Assembly: GCF_000378485.1 (NCBI RefSeq)
Contig: NZ_KB899977.1
Location: 1 to 64,000, forward strand
Length of the DNA stretch: 64,000 bases
Source of the DNA: Flavobacterium rivuli WB 3.3-2 = DSM 21788
Lineage (GTDB): Bacteria > Bacteroidota > Bacteroidia > Flavobacteriales > Flavobacteriaceae
Reading direction: 5' to 3'
Position 1 is the first letter of the stretch, and every line of letters starts with the position of its first letter. This document shows, piece after piece, positions 1 to 7,780 of the stretch. The translations under genes and the position numbers were made by a program. Below the pieces are notes generated by a model. It was not told the DNA's origin, searched no databases, and saw only the letters and a list, made by a program, of their open reading frames with translations.

Positions 1-3
1 CAG

Positions 4-290
4 CTCAGAATGACATAACCAGACTCTATTAAATGATTAATTTATAGCTGATTTAATATTGAAAAATCCGTATCTGCGGTTCTTCCATTTCGACCAAAGC
101 GCAGCGTAGTAAAGAAATCTCAGCTATCATCGTGATGCCATAACATGAGATTCTTCAACTGCGTTGCACTTCGCTCAGAATGACATAACCAGACTCTATT
201 AAATGATTAATTTATAGCTGATCTAATATTGAAAAATCCGTATCTGCGGTTCTTCCATTTCGACCGAAGCGCAGCGTAGTGGAGAAATCT
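4..290. repeat. Direct repeat, two ~117-bp copies spaced 170 bp
   Basis: Positions 4-120 and 174-290 are nearly identical, differing at only a few bases (for example accaaag/accgaag and aaagaaat/ggagaaat). The 53-bp spacer and the sequence after copy two are related to each other in inverted orientation. No coding sequence is visible in 1-436. Noncoding repeats built around the motif gcagcgtagt are frequent between genes in Flavobacterium; that is prior knowledge, not shown here. Bases 351-436 hold nothing I recognise apart from the region downstream of tex. Confidence 0.85.
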
Positions 291-343
291 CATGTTATAG
301 CGTCACGATGATAGCTGAGATTTCTCCACTACGCTGCGCTTCG
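265..343. repeat. Perfect 28-bp inverted repeat with 23-nt loop
   Basis: Positions 265-292 are the exact reverse complement of 316-343, so the region can form a long hairpin. The loop (293-315) is close to the reverse complement of the matching segment in the first repeat copy (about 122-146), as though the loop had been flipped in one copy. The hairpin lies beyond the 3' end of tex on the opposite strand and could also work as a transcription boundary. Confidence 0.85.
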
Positions 344-436
344 CTCAGAATGACACCGAAATCCGTTTTAAATTCGCGTCATCAGCATTCCTTTTTAAAA
401 CAAATTACCGCATAAACAAATCCACAAATAACTCGA

Positions 437-2560
437 CTAAAGTATCATCGTAAGCTGTACCCTTTTCCTGGCTTCGTCTACCTCAACCACTTTTACCTGA
501 ACATGCTGGTGCAGTTTCACAACTTCGTTTACATCGCTTACAAAGCCTTCTTTAAGCTGAGAGATATGTACCAGGCCGCTTTCTTTAATACCAATATCTA
601 CAAAGCATCCAAAGTTGGTAATGTTGTTCACAATACCCGGTAATATCATTCCTGAACGCAAATCGGTTATCGATTTTACATTAGGGTCAAACTCAAAAAC
701 TTTGGCGGCTTTACGCGGGTCGAGGCCCGGCTTAACCAGTTCTTTTAGTATATCATTCAGACCAAGCTGCCCAATTTCGGGTGTTACATAACTGGCAACA
801 TTTACTTTGGCAATCGCCTCTTTGTTCGAAATTAAGTCGGCGGCCTTTAGCTTCAGGTCTTTAGCCATTTTCTCTACAATTGGGTAGGCCTCCGGGTGCA
901 CGGCGCTATTATCCAGTGGGTTTTTTGCATTCGGAATCCTGATAAACGCCGCTGCCTGCTGGTAAGCCTTCTCCCCCAGCCTTGGCACTTTTTTAAGCTG
1001 CTTACGATCTTCAAACGGGCCGTTTTCGCTCCTGTAGTTTACTATATTCTCTGCAAGCTTTTCGCCAATACCCGACACATATCCCAGCAACGACTTACTT
1101 GCTGTATTAATGTTTACCCCCACCGAGTTTACGCAGCGCATTACCACCGTATCGAGCTCTTCTTTAAGGTTGCCCTGGTCTACATCGTGTTGGTACTGCC
1201 CCACGCCTATGGCTTTTGGGTCGATCTTAACCAGTTCGGCTAATGGGTCGCTCAGCCTGCGCCCTATAGACACTGCTCCCCTAACTGTTACATCATATTT
1301 AGGGAATTCGTCCCTCGCAATTTTTGATGCCGAATACACCGATGCACCCGCCTCGCTCACCACAAATACCTGTGGTGGGTTATCGAAAGCAATTTTTTTA
1401 ATGAAAAATTCCGTCTCGCGGCTTGCCGTGCCGTTGCCTATAGATATCGCATCTATTTTATAAGCGTTAACCATAGAACGTATTTTTTTCATGGCAATAG
1501 CCGTCTCATTTTGAGGTGCATGCGGAAATATCGTTTCGTTATACAGTAAATCGCCTTTTTCGTCCAGGCACACTATTTTACAGCCGCTCCTAAAGCCGGG
1601 GTCTATGGCAAGGATACGTTTTTCGCCCAACGGTGGTGCAAGCAGCAGCTGACCTAAATTACCTGCAAAAACCTGAATCGCGGTAGCATCTGCCTTGGCT
1701 TTAGCCTCCTGCAAAACCTCGTTAGAAAGGGCAGGGGCAAGCAGCCTTTTATAGCTGTCGTCTATGGCTTTTTTAAGGTGGATGGCTGTTTCCTTTTTGT
1801 TCTTTATAACACTTTGCTCCATAATTTGCAGGGCCTCATCGCTTTCCTCTATGTCTACTTTTAGTTTTATTACACCCTCATTTTCAGCGCGAAGCATGGC
1901 AAGCAGGCGGTGGGAAGGAGCCTTGGTTACATTCTCGCTCCAGTCTAGGTATTGCTCAAATTTTTTGACTTTCTCTGGGTCGGCGTTCTTAACCGCTTTT
2001 GTGGTAACGGCAGCCTTGCGGCCAAAAATGCGGCGCAGGCTTTTGCGTATGTATACGTTCTCGTTAATCCATTCGGCAATAATATCGCGGGCACCCTGTA
2101 GTGCCCCGTCTTCATTGGCTACTTTGTCATTCAGGTATTTTGCCGCGATGTAATCCATATCATCGGCATTCTGGCTCATGATAATTTTAGCCAGTGGTTC
2201 CAGGCCTTTTTCGCGGGCGGCATCGGCGCGCGTTTTCTTCTTCTTTTTAAAGGGCAGGTAAAGGTCTTCCAACTCGGTAAGGTCGAAACTGGCGGTTATT
2301 TTTTGGTTCAGTTCCGGCGTAAGGGCGTTTTGCTCGGCAATGCTTTTTAGTATGGCATCTTTGCGTTTTACAATAGCGGAATATGCCAGGCTAAGTTTAG
2401 CAATTTGCTCTATAACCACCTCATCAAGATTACCGGTCATGTCCTTTCGGTAACGGGCTATAAAGGGAATAGTACAGTCTTCGCCCAGTAATTGTAAAGT
2501 GTTTTCTATGCTTTTTTGTGGCGCGTTTACCTGCGCTGTAATGTATTGTAAGTTTGTCAT
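437..2560 (-). CDS. tex: Tex-family S1 RNA-binding protein
   Basis: Tex is a cytoplasmic nucleic-acid-binding protein related to eukaryotic Spt6, linked to transcription and RNA turnover. The 707-residue product has the full family layout. An N-terminal helical region contains FIARYRKDMTG near residue 33. A YqgF/RNase H-like fold runs from about 315 (ILAIDPGFRSGCK) to 440. A helix-hairpin-helix segment covers about 485-545 (NINTASKSLLGYVSGIG), and a C-terminal S1 domain about 635-705. Length is normal. The start follows a CATATTTG element resembling the flavobacterial -7 box about 25 bp upstream. It is divergent from the pentapeptide gene. Confidence 0.95.
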   Translation of the reverse strand: MTNLQYITAQVNAPQKSIENTLQLLGEDCTIPFIARYRKDMTGNLDEVVIEQIAKLSLAYSAIVKRKDAILKSIAEQNALTPELNQKITASFDLTELEDLYLPFKKKKKTRADAAREKGLEPLAKIIMSQNADDMDYIAAKYLNDKVANEDGALQGARDIIAEWINENVYIRKSLRRIFGRKAAVTTKAVKNADPEKVKKFEQYLDWSENVTKAPSHRLLAMLRAENEGVIKLKVDIEESDEALQIMEQSVIKNKKETAIHLKKAIDDSYKRLLAPALSNEVLQEAKAKADATAIQVFAGNLGQLLLAPPLGEKRILAIDPGFRSGCKIVCLDEKGDLLYNETIFPHAPQNETAIAMKKIRSMVNAYKIDAISIGNGTASRETEFFIKKIAFDNPPQVFVVSEAGASVYSASKIARDEFPKYDVTVRGAVSIGRRLSDPLAELVKIDPKAIGVGQYQHDVDQGNLKEELDTVVMRCVNSVGVNINTASKSLLGYVSGIGEKLAENIVNYRSENGPFEDRKQLKKVPRLGEKAYQQAAAFIRIPNAKNPLDNSAVHPEAYPIVEKMAKDLKLKAADLISNKEAIAKVNVASYVTPEIGQLGLNDILKELVKPGLDPRKAAKVFEFDPNVKSITDLRSGMILPGIVNNITNFGCFVDIGIKESGLVHISQLKEGFVSDVNEVVKLHQHVQVKVVEVDEARKRVQLTMIL

Positions 2561-2660
2561 TGTGGTGTAATAAGAGATGCAAATATGCCAATTAAATTGG
2601 AGTATTTAAATTATTTTTTGCGGGAGGAAATTTGTAGGTTTAGATTGCTAATTTTGGATT

Positions 2661-3563
2661 ATGAAAAAAACTGAATTGATCTTTATCTCTGCTATGTTAA
2701 CTGTTATCATATGCATAGCTGTCTACTTTTCAATTGATGACTATAAAACTGAAGTATTTTGGAAAAATATTTTAGTAGAAGTTCATGGAATGATAATTGA
2801 TTTCTTTTTAATAGGTGTTATGTTGTCCCTACTATTAAACTATCAAGAGTCAAAAAAAGAAATTTCAGATTTAAAAAGAATAATAGATTTTAATAGATTT
2901 ATTAGTAGTGAAGAAGCAAAACATAAAATAGTAACAGCTATAAAAGATTTAAATTCAAAAAAAATTTATGATATAAAATTACAGCAATGCAAGCTAAATG
3001 GAATATTAATGCAAAAAATAATATTGAAAAGTTCAAGTATACATGGTACTGATTTTTCAAATTCAAATATGAATGGTGCAGATTTATCACATTTAAAAAG
3101 TGAAGGGACAAAATTTTATGGATCGATCATCAGGAATTGCAATTTTTCATGCACAAAATTTTATAGGTTAGAAATGCATGACTCAAAAGGTAAAAATTGT
3201 AATTTTACACAAGCAACATTAATAAAAAGTAATATTGTAAATTCAGATTTAGAAAGCTCAGATTTTAGGCAATGCTTAATAAATAAAACAAATTTATCAA
3301 ATTCAAATTTGAAAAGTGTTGATTTTCGCGGTTCAGAATTTGACGAAATAAATTTTAGTAACACTAATCTAAAAAATGCCAAATTTCAAAATTGTAATTT
3401 TAAAAATAATATTACCTTTACAAACGCTAATTTAAGTAATACCAATTTTACAGGGTGTATTAATTTACCTGTACAAAATTTAATTCTAGCTCAATCATTA
3501 CAAGGTGCAAAATTTGACTCTAATATTATGATTCAATTACAAAGCTTAGGCGCAAACATCTAA
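2661..3563 (+). CDS. Membrane-anchored pentapeptide-repeat protein
   Basis: The 300-residue product starts with two hydrophobic segments (about 6-24 and 42-62). A short charged linker follows, then pentapeptide repeats of the A(D/N)LXX type from about residue 110 to the end (for example TDFSNSNMNGADLS and NSDLESSDF). Such repeats fold into a right-handed quadrilateral beta-helix. Some soluble members mimic DNA, but membrane-anchored ones mostly have unknown roles. The gene is visibly AT-richer than its neighbours, with long runs of AAA, AAT and TTT codons. It sits alone between tex and a tRNA-like relic, which suggests acquisition by transfer. Function is not assigned. Confidence 0.85.
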   Translation: MKKTELIFISAMLTVIICIAVYFSIDDYKTEVFWKNILVEVHGMIIDFFLIGVMLSLLLNYQESKKEISDLKRIIDFNRFISSEEAKHKIVTAIKDLNSKKIYDIKLQQCKLNGILMQKIILKSSSIHGTDFSNSNMNGADLSHLKSEGTKFYGSIIRNCNFSCTKFYRLEMHDSKGKNCNFTQATLIKSNIVNSDLESSDFRQCLINKTNLSNSNLKSVDFRGSEFDEINFSNTNLKNAKFQNCNFKNNITFTNANLSNTNFTGCINLPVQNLILAQSLQGAKFDSNIMIQLQSLGANI

Positions 3564-3578
3564 CTTTGTCCCAAAATA

Positions 3579-3643
3579 GCACGGATAGTTTAATGATAGA
3601 ACGCCTTTTCGGAGGAGATGGGGGTTTGATTCCCCCCCGTTGA
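3579..3643 (+). other. tRNA-like relic (D-arm and T-arm, no anticodon loop)
   Basis: The segment contains tagtttaatgatagaac, which resembles a tRNA D-arm (commonly tagtttaatggtagaac). About 20 nt later comes a perfect 5-bp T-stem with a 7-nt loop (ggggg-tttgatt-ccccc, 3620-3636). The stretch between can form only a 4-bp stem with a UUCG tetraloop, not a 7-nt anticodon loop. The acceptor ends pair over about four bases. It therefore looks like a degenerate or non-decoding tRNA. Chance resemblance is possible. Confidence 0.35.
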
Positions 3644-3693
3644 AACTTATAAACCTATCATACGGAAAAGTAATTTTATATATTTTCTTTTCT

Positions 3694-3724
3694 AAAAAAT
3701 CCGCCCCACAAGGCGGATTTTTTT
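3694..3724 (+). terminator. Rho-independent terminator
   Basis: A stem aaaaaatccgcc/ggcggatttttt with a 6-nt loop is followed by further T residues. It would end transcripts of the pentapeptide gene and of the tRNA-like segment. The rest of 3564-3782 is noncoding. Confidence 0.85.
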
Positions 3725-3782
3725 ATCCCCCCTGTTACAAATTCCTAACTTTCACTACTAATAGCATAAACCACACCACACT

Positions 3783-5189
3783 ATGAAAAAATATTTATCG
3801 CTCTTACTATTAGTAGTAACTGTATTTAACGTGCAGGCGCAGGACGAAACGGTTTATAAAAATGTAGTTGCAACCATAACCACCTCTTTTAACAGTGGCG
3901 ATTATGAGGGTATTTATAATATGCTTTCAGCCGATTTTAAAACGCAGGTAACCCAGAAATATTTTGCGGCTTTTTTAGGCAACCAGGCAGCGTTAGGTAA
4001 AATAAAAGCAACAGAATATAAGGAGGTTAAAGACGGTTTTAGGGTGTATAAAACCACTTTTGACAAGGGTGTTTTAAGCATGCTTTTGGCCTGCAATGCA
4101 CAGTCGCAAATAACAGGTTTTGCTTTGAAGCCGTATAAAGAAAAAACTATCAGAACCTCACCCGTAGCCAGCGATAATAAAAAACTGACCCCATTAGATA
4201 ACGAGGTTGACAAAGCCGTAACCGAATTTTTTACCGACCCAAATAACGTAGGTGCCGTTGTAGCTGTGGTTAAAGCCGATGGTATCTTCTATTATCATTA
4301 TGGCGAGGCTAAAAAAGGGCAGGGGACACTGCCCGGTAATAACACTATTTTCGAGATCGGGTCGATATCTAAAACATTTACTGGTATATTATTAGCACAG
4401 GCAGTTTTAGATAAAAAGATTTCATTGGATGATGATATCCGCAAGTATTTGCCTGCTGCCTGCGCCAAACTGGAGCTTGACGGGAAGCCTGTTTTGGTAA
4501 AGCATTTATCTAACCATACATCAGGCCTGCCAAAACTAACGGATGATCTTGGTACCACAGCCGGCTATAATGAGAACGATCCATACAGACACTACACTAA
4601 AGAAATGTATTTTAATTACCTGTCGAGGGTAAAATTAGAATCGGTGCCCGGTACAAAGCAGGAGTACAGCAATACCGGTGTGGCGGTATTAGGTATTATT
4701 TTACAAAAAGTATATGGGTTAACTTATGAACAATTGCTTGCCAAATACATTGCCCAGCCTTTAAAAATGGGCAACACCTCTACGTTTGTTCCTGAAAAAC
4801 AACTGGCTAACTTTGCCACGGGTTACGCAAATGGCGCCGCAACCCCTCACTGGAACCTTGCCGATACTAACCCTGCAGGTGGGATACGGTCTACCCTTGC
4901 AGATATGGTTTTGTACCTGAAAGCAAATATAGCCGATGCTACTCCTGCCATTGCTTTATCACATAAAGAAACTTTTAAGGAAGGCGATGACTCAATAGGC
5001 CTTGGGTGGTTTTTATACCCAACAAAAGGCGATACACTGGTGTGGCATAATGGCGGCACAGGAGGCTTTACAAGCTACACAGGTTACCTAAAAGATAAAA
5101 AAGCAGGTGTCGTGGTGTTGACAAATTCGGCTTCTCAAAACGGCCCTGATAAAATTGGCACAGCGGTACTTAAATTTTTACAGCAATAG
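3783..5189 (+). CDS. Secreted serine hydrolase, beta-lactamase (class C/PBP4*) family
   Basis: The 468-residue product has a Sec signal peptide ending near residue 19 (NVQAQ). An N-terminal domain of about 100 residues resembles the DUF3887-type accessory domain. The beta-lactamase fold follows from about 145. The active-site set is intact: SxxK at S194-K197 (SISK), YxN at Y295-N297 (YSN), and HxG at H422-G424 replacing KTG. Family members include D-aminopeptidases, esterases and class C beta-lactamases, so the substrate cannot be read from sequence. Export to the periplasm or outer membrane is expected. It may be co-transcribed with the lipoprotein gene downstream. Confidence 0.9.
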   Translation: MKKYLSLLLLVVTVFNVQAQDETVYKNVVATITTSFNSGDYEGIYNMLSADFKTQVTQKYFAAFLGNQAALGKIKATEYKEVKDGFRVYKTTFDKGVLSMLLACNAQSQITGFALKPYKEKTIRTSPVASDNKKLTPLDNEVDKAVTEFFTDPNNVGAVVAVVKADGIFYYHYGEAKKGQGTLPGNNTIFEIGSISKTFTGILLAQAVLDKKISLDDDIRKYLPAACAKLELDGKPVLVKHLSNHTSGLPKLTDDLGTTAGYNENDPYRHYTKEMYFNYLSRVKLESVPGTKQEYSNTGVAVLGIILQKVYGLTYEQLLAKYIAQPLKMGNTSTFVPEKQLANFATGYANGAATPHWNLADTNPAGGIRSTLADMVLYLKANIADATPAIALSHKETFKEGDDSIGLGWFLYPTKGDTLVWHNGGTGGFTSYTGYLKDKKAGVVVLTNSASQNGPDKIGTAVLKFLQQ

Positions 5190-5261
5190 GATTACAACCA
5201 TAGCAGGGAAGCACAATTTTGTAATAATACTGTGCGTTATATATTTAAACCAAACCACCTT

Positions 5262-5894
5262 ATGCGTATTATAAAATTACTTTTACTCACGCCCTTCCTG
5301 TTTCTCGCAAGCTGTACCACGCCATCCTATATTTTTAAAGGGCCCAGCCAAATGGGGCTCGATTTTACACAGGGCAAATGGTTGTTGCATAATGTAGATA
5401 ATAAATACATTAATGAGCAAGCCGTTAAAGACTTTACCGCTTTTACAGATGGCAGGCTTAGTGAAACTGCCACTGCAAAAGGGCTATTGTTGGTAACCGT
5501 TCCGCTGCAGCCCAATAAACAATTGCTTACCGATTTGTATAACGGCACAGGTTATGACTATTATATAAACATTAAAGATGATATTTACCAGGATGATATA
5601 GCTGCGGTAGAAATAGGTGGTAATCCATTACGCGCGGCATCTGCAGGCGGGGTAGCAGCTACTGTAGATATTCGTAATAACCTTTTGCGCGGACAAGCAT
5701 CTGCCTGGGTAACCCTTGAGGTATACGACCTTAAGAACAAAAGCATAATTTATTCTCAAACCGTAGTGGGCAATTCTCAAAAAAACCCGAATGCCACCGG
5801 CGACGTTAATTTTTATAAACCCGCTGCAAGCCTTGTAACCGGCAGCTATAACCGTATTATAAAAGATATACGCTCTAAATCAAAAATGAAATAA
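5262..5894 (+). CDS. Lipoprotein of unknown function
   Basis: From the ATG at 5262 the protein is 210 residues with a classic lipoprotein signal (hydrophobic stretch, then FLASC). A GTG at 5232 extends the frame but would put polar residues before the signal, so I prefer 5262. The body is mostly beta-strand and short-helix sequence with no domain I recognise. It includes a Gly/Ala-rich patch (ASAGGVAATVDI) and a C-terminal basic tail. It lies 72 bp after the serine hydrolase, and a shared transcript is possible. Cell-envelope location is the only safe call. Confidence 0.75.
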   Translation: MRIIKLLLLTPFLFLASCTTPSYIFKGPSQMGLDFTQGKWLLHNVDNKYINEQAVKDFTAFTDGRLSETATAKGLLLVTVPLQPNKQLLTDLYNGTGYDYYINIKDDIYQDDIAAVEIGGNPLRAASAGGVAATVDIRNNLLRGQASAWVTLEVYDLKNKSIIYSQTVVGNSQKNPNATGDVNFYKPAASLVTGSYNRIIKDIRSKSKMK

Positions 5895-5967
5895 AGGATT
5901 ATACGATCTTATTTATTACAAAATACTTTTTAAAATTATTACCACAGGCATTTAAAAAGCCGAAGAA

Positions 5968-6130
5968 TTTACCACAAAAGGCACCAGGTTTTTCACAATG
6001 AACACGGAGTTAACCTGACTTCGTCAGCAGGAACACAATGCTATGCGGAGCAACTTTGTGTTCTAAAAGCGAAGCGTTTTTAAATTGTAGCTTGTGCCCT
6101 TTGTGAAAACCTGGTGCCCTTTGTGGTAAA
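5968..6130. repeat. Inverted-repeat element, ~30-bp arms
   Basis: Left arm 5968-5998 and right arm 6101-6130 are reverse complements apart from one substitution and one extra base (arms carry ggcaccaggt/acctggtgcc). The inside holds a second imperfect pair, aacacaa/ttgtgtt. No reading frame of note lies inside, so a transposase is not encoded. It could be a MITE-like or REP-like unit. It fills most of the gap between convergent genes; the remainder of 5895-6361 is AT-rich with the hairpin listed next. Confidence 0.8.
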
Positions 6131-6236
6131 TTTAAAGATAGCACTATGTACAACTTTGTTATTTAACACTTTTTTGCTTTAAAAAAGTTTAACTATATGA
6201 TATTTTTATTTGGTACAAAAATGTCTATAAAATGAA

Positions 6237-6262
6237 AATTCCGTCAGTTGACTGACGGAATT
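6237..6262. repeat. Near-perfect 26-bp palindrome plus degenerate second copy
   Basis: The sequence aattccgtcagt-tg-actgacggaatt reads as its own reverse complement except at the two central bases. A degraded copy (gagtcagtgcgttgacggaattt) follows at about 6273-6295. It sits between convergent transcripts, about 100 bp past rpiB, and could be a bidirectional transcription end or a protein-binding site. There is no strong T-tract. Confidence 0.6.
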
Positions 6263-6361
6263 TAGCTAAATTGAGTCAGTGCGTTGACGGAATTTAGTTA
6301 AAATATAATAATATGACTTATTTATATTTGCTCAAAAACTGTCACTACGACTGCAAACTTC

Positions 6362-6793
6362 TTATGAGCAAGGCATTTTATCGATTCTTGTTTGGTGGCG
6401 GCCACCTTCAAAATCTGTAGTTAAAAAAGTATTTACCATATCTACAGCCTGCTCTATAGAGGTGTAGCGTGCCGGTATACTTAATATGTTTGCATTGTTA
6501 TGCTGGCGTGCCAAGGCTGTAATTTCTTTATTCCAGCATAGTGCAGCGCGAATTTTCTGGTGTTTGTTAGCTGTCATAGCAGCACCGTTACCACTTCCGC
6601 AGATGATGATACCAAGATCTACAGTACCGTTCTCTACATCGGTAGCAACCGGGTGTACAAAGTCGGCATAATCAACACTGTCGGCAGTATCGGTACCATG
6701 ATTTATAACTTCAATACCTTTGCCTTCAAGATACTTTACAATAGCTTTTTTATACTCCGGCCCGGCATGGTCGTTACCTATAGAAATTTTCAT
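6362..6793 (-). CDS. rpiB: Ribose-5-phosphate isomerase B
   Basis: RpiB interconverts ribose-5-phosphate and ribulose-5-phosphate in the non-oxidative pentose phosphate pathway. The product (143 residues from this start) begins MKISIGNDHAGPEYK, the family phosphate/substrate-binding start. It has the cysteine motif IIICGSGNGAAM, where the Cys acts as the isomerase base in the B-type fold, and the C-terminal arginine segment. An in-frame ATG at 6823 falls inside the -7 promoter box (6821-6828), so the start at 6793 is preferred. It is a single gene, convergent with the lipoprotein gene. Related LacAB-type isomerases are a remote alternative. Confidence 0.93.
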   Translation of the reverse strand: MKISIGNDHAGPEYKKAIVKYLEGKGIEVINHGTDTADSVDYADFVHPVATDVENGTVDLGIIICGSGNGAAMTANKHQKIRAALCWNKEITALARQHNNANILSIPARYTSIEQAVDMVNTFLTTDFEGGRHQTRIDKMPCS

Positions 6794-6820
6794 ACAATGT
6801 AATGTGTTATGTTGTTGATG

Positions 6821-6851
6821 CAAAGGTATTAAAGAAAATGCAGTACTACAA
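6821..6851 (-). promoter_or_regulatory. rpiB promoter, TTG-N20-TACCTTTG
   Basis: Read on the minus strand, TTG (6851-6849) is followed after 20 nt by TACCTTTG (6828-6821). This matches the Bacteroidota sigma-A consensus TTG/TAnnTTTG. It lies just upstream of the start at 6793. Confidence 0.7.
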
Positions 6852-7423
6852 TAATTGCCGTTTAATTGTGATTATTGCTACATTTTGGCAGTATAATATA
6901 CAATAAATATAATACGAAAACCATATTGTTAGTAAATAAGTAAAAGCCCTGATAATAAAGGATATAAAAAACGGGTAACTTTGTTGATAACTAAATAACG
7001 AAAAAGGAAACTTTTTTTAACATTGTAACATAATTTTTATAATGCAAAACCGGGATTACAAATCCAAATAAAGTTTCGCGAATTTGTTTAAAAGTTATCA
7101 GGTATTAACTACCATTTATTAACACATATTAACAGGAGAAGTTATCAGGTAAAAGATATACAAACTATAAATTAACCATTGTTAATAACCTTTTACTATA
7201 TTTACGAAACTACCTCACTTTTATAAGTTTACAATAACTTTACATTGTTGAAACAATTGTATAAGATTGTATAACTAACAAAAACCAATTTATTTCAAAA
7301 AGTTATAGGCCTTATTAACACGCCATAATAAACATCAAAAAAATTTAAATTTTAAAAAATCTTTTTTTTATTATTTAATAAGTGTTGATAACAATTTTGA
7401 AGGTTGACTTTCAAAATTTATTT
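6852..7423. other. Long AT-rich intergenic region, possible oriC or regulatory region
   Basis: No coding signal is present. DnaA-box-like 9-mers occur at 6982-6990 and 7383-7391 (tgttgataa, one mismatch from tgtggataa). Others occur at 7116-7124 and 7312-7320 (ttattaaca) and 7180-7188 (tgttaataa), each two mismatches away. A 10-mer gttatcaggt is repeated at 7094-7103 and 7141-7150. A very AT-rich block at about 7335-7380 could be an unwinding element. The composition fits an origin, but AT-rich DNA yields such words by chance, and an A/T-rich regulatory region is the simpler reading. Confidence 0.3.
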
Positions 7424-7663
7424 TCAAACTATTTTTAAGTGTGTATTTGTATTCAGTTGTTCAAGGATATCTTTTACTGTGCTAAGATCGTTTGGGTGAA
7501 CCTTAAGTTTTATACCGCCTAATGCGTGTGAGTACAAAGGTACAACGGTAGCCATTGTTTCGTTCTCAAAGTAAAAAGATAAACCGGCCTTGACTAACAG
7601 GTGTTTTAAAATGGTAATTTCATGAGGATAGCTAAAGGTTGCTGCGGTAATAAAATGGTTCAT
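7424..7663 (-). CDS. DUF2007-family small protein
   Basis: A 79-residue cytoplasmic protein with no signal or membrane segment. The pattern of an N-terminal strand (ITAATFSYPHEITIL), a helix with KAGLSFYFENE, and a C-terminal helix (HPNDLSTVKDILEQL) matches the DUF2007 'putative signal transducing' family, a small ferredoxin-like fold seen fused to or near many bacterial genes. Its biochemical role is not known. It is divergent from rnr and precedes the AT-rich gap. Confidence 0.75.
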   Translation of the reverse strand: MNHFITAATFSYPHEITILKHLLVKAGLSFYFENETMATVVPLYSHALGGIKLKVHPNDLSTVKDILEQLNTNTHLKIV

Positions 7664-7780
7664 ACCATGGTTTTTATTAGGAAAATCTATATAAAATTAA
7701 GTACTAAAAAGTTATTATTTCATTAACTACTGTTATAATTATAATAGTTATTTGTAATTTTCAGCATTATTAAAAATTAT

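Noticed and set aside
1764..2153. Open frames antisense to tex and similar long frames opposite other genes
   Set aside because: They are reading-frame shadows of well-supported genes with no domain, signal or start evidence of their own.
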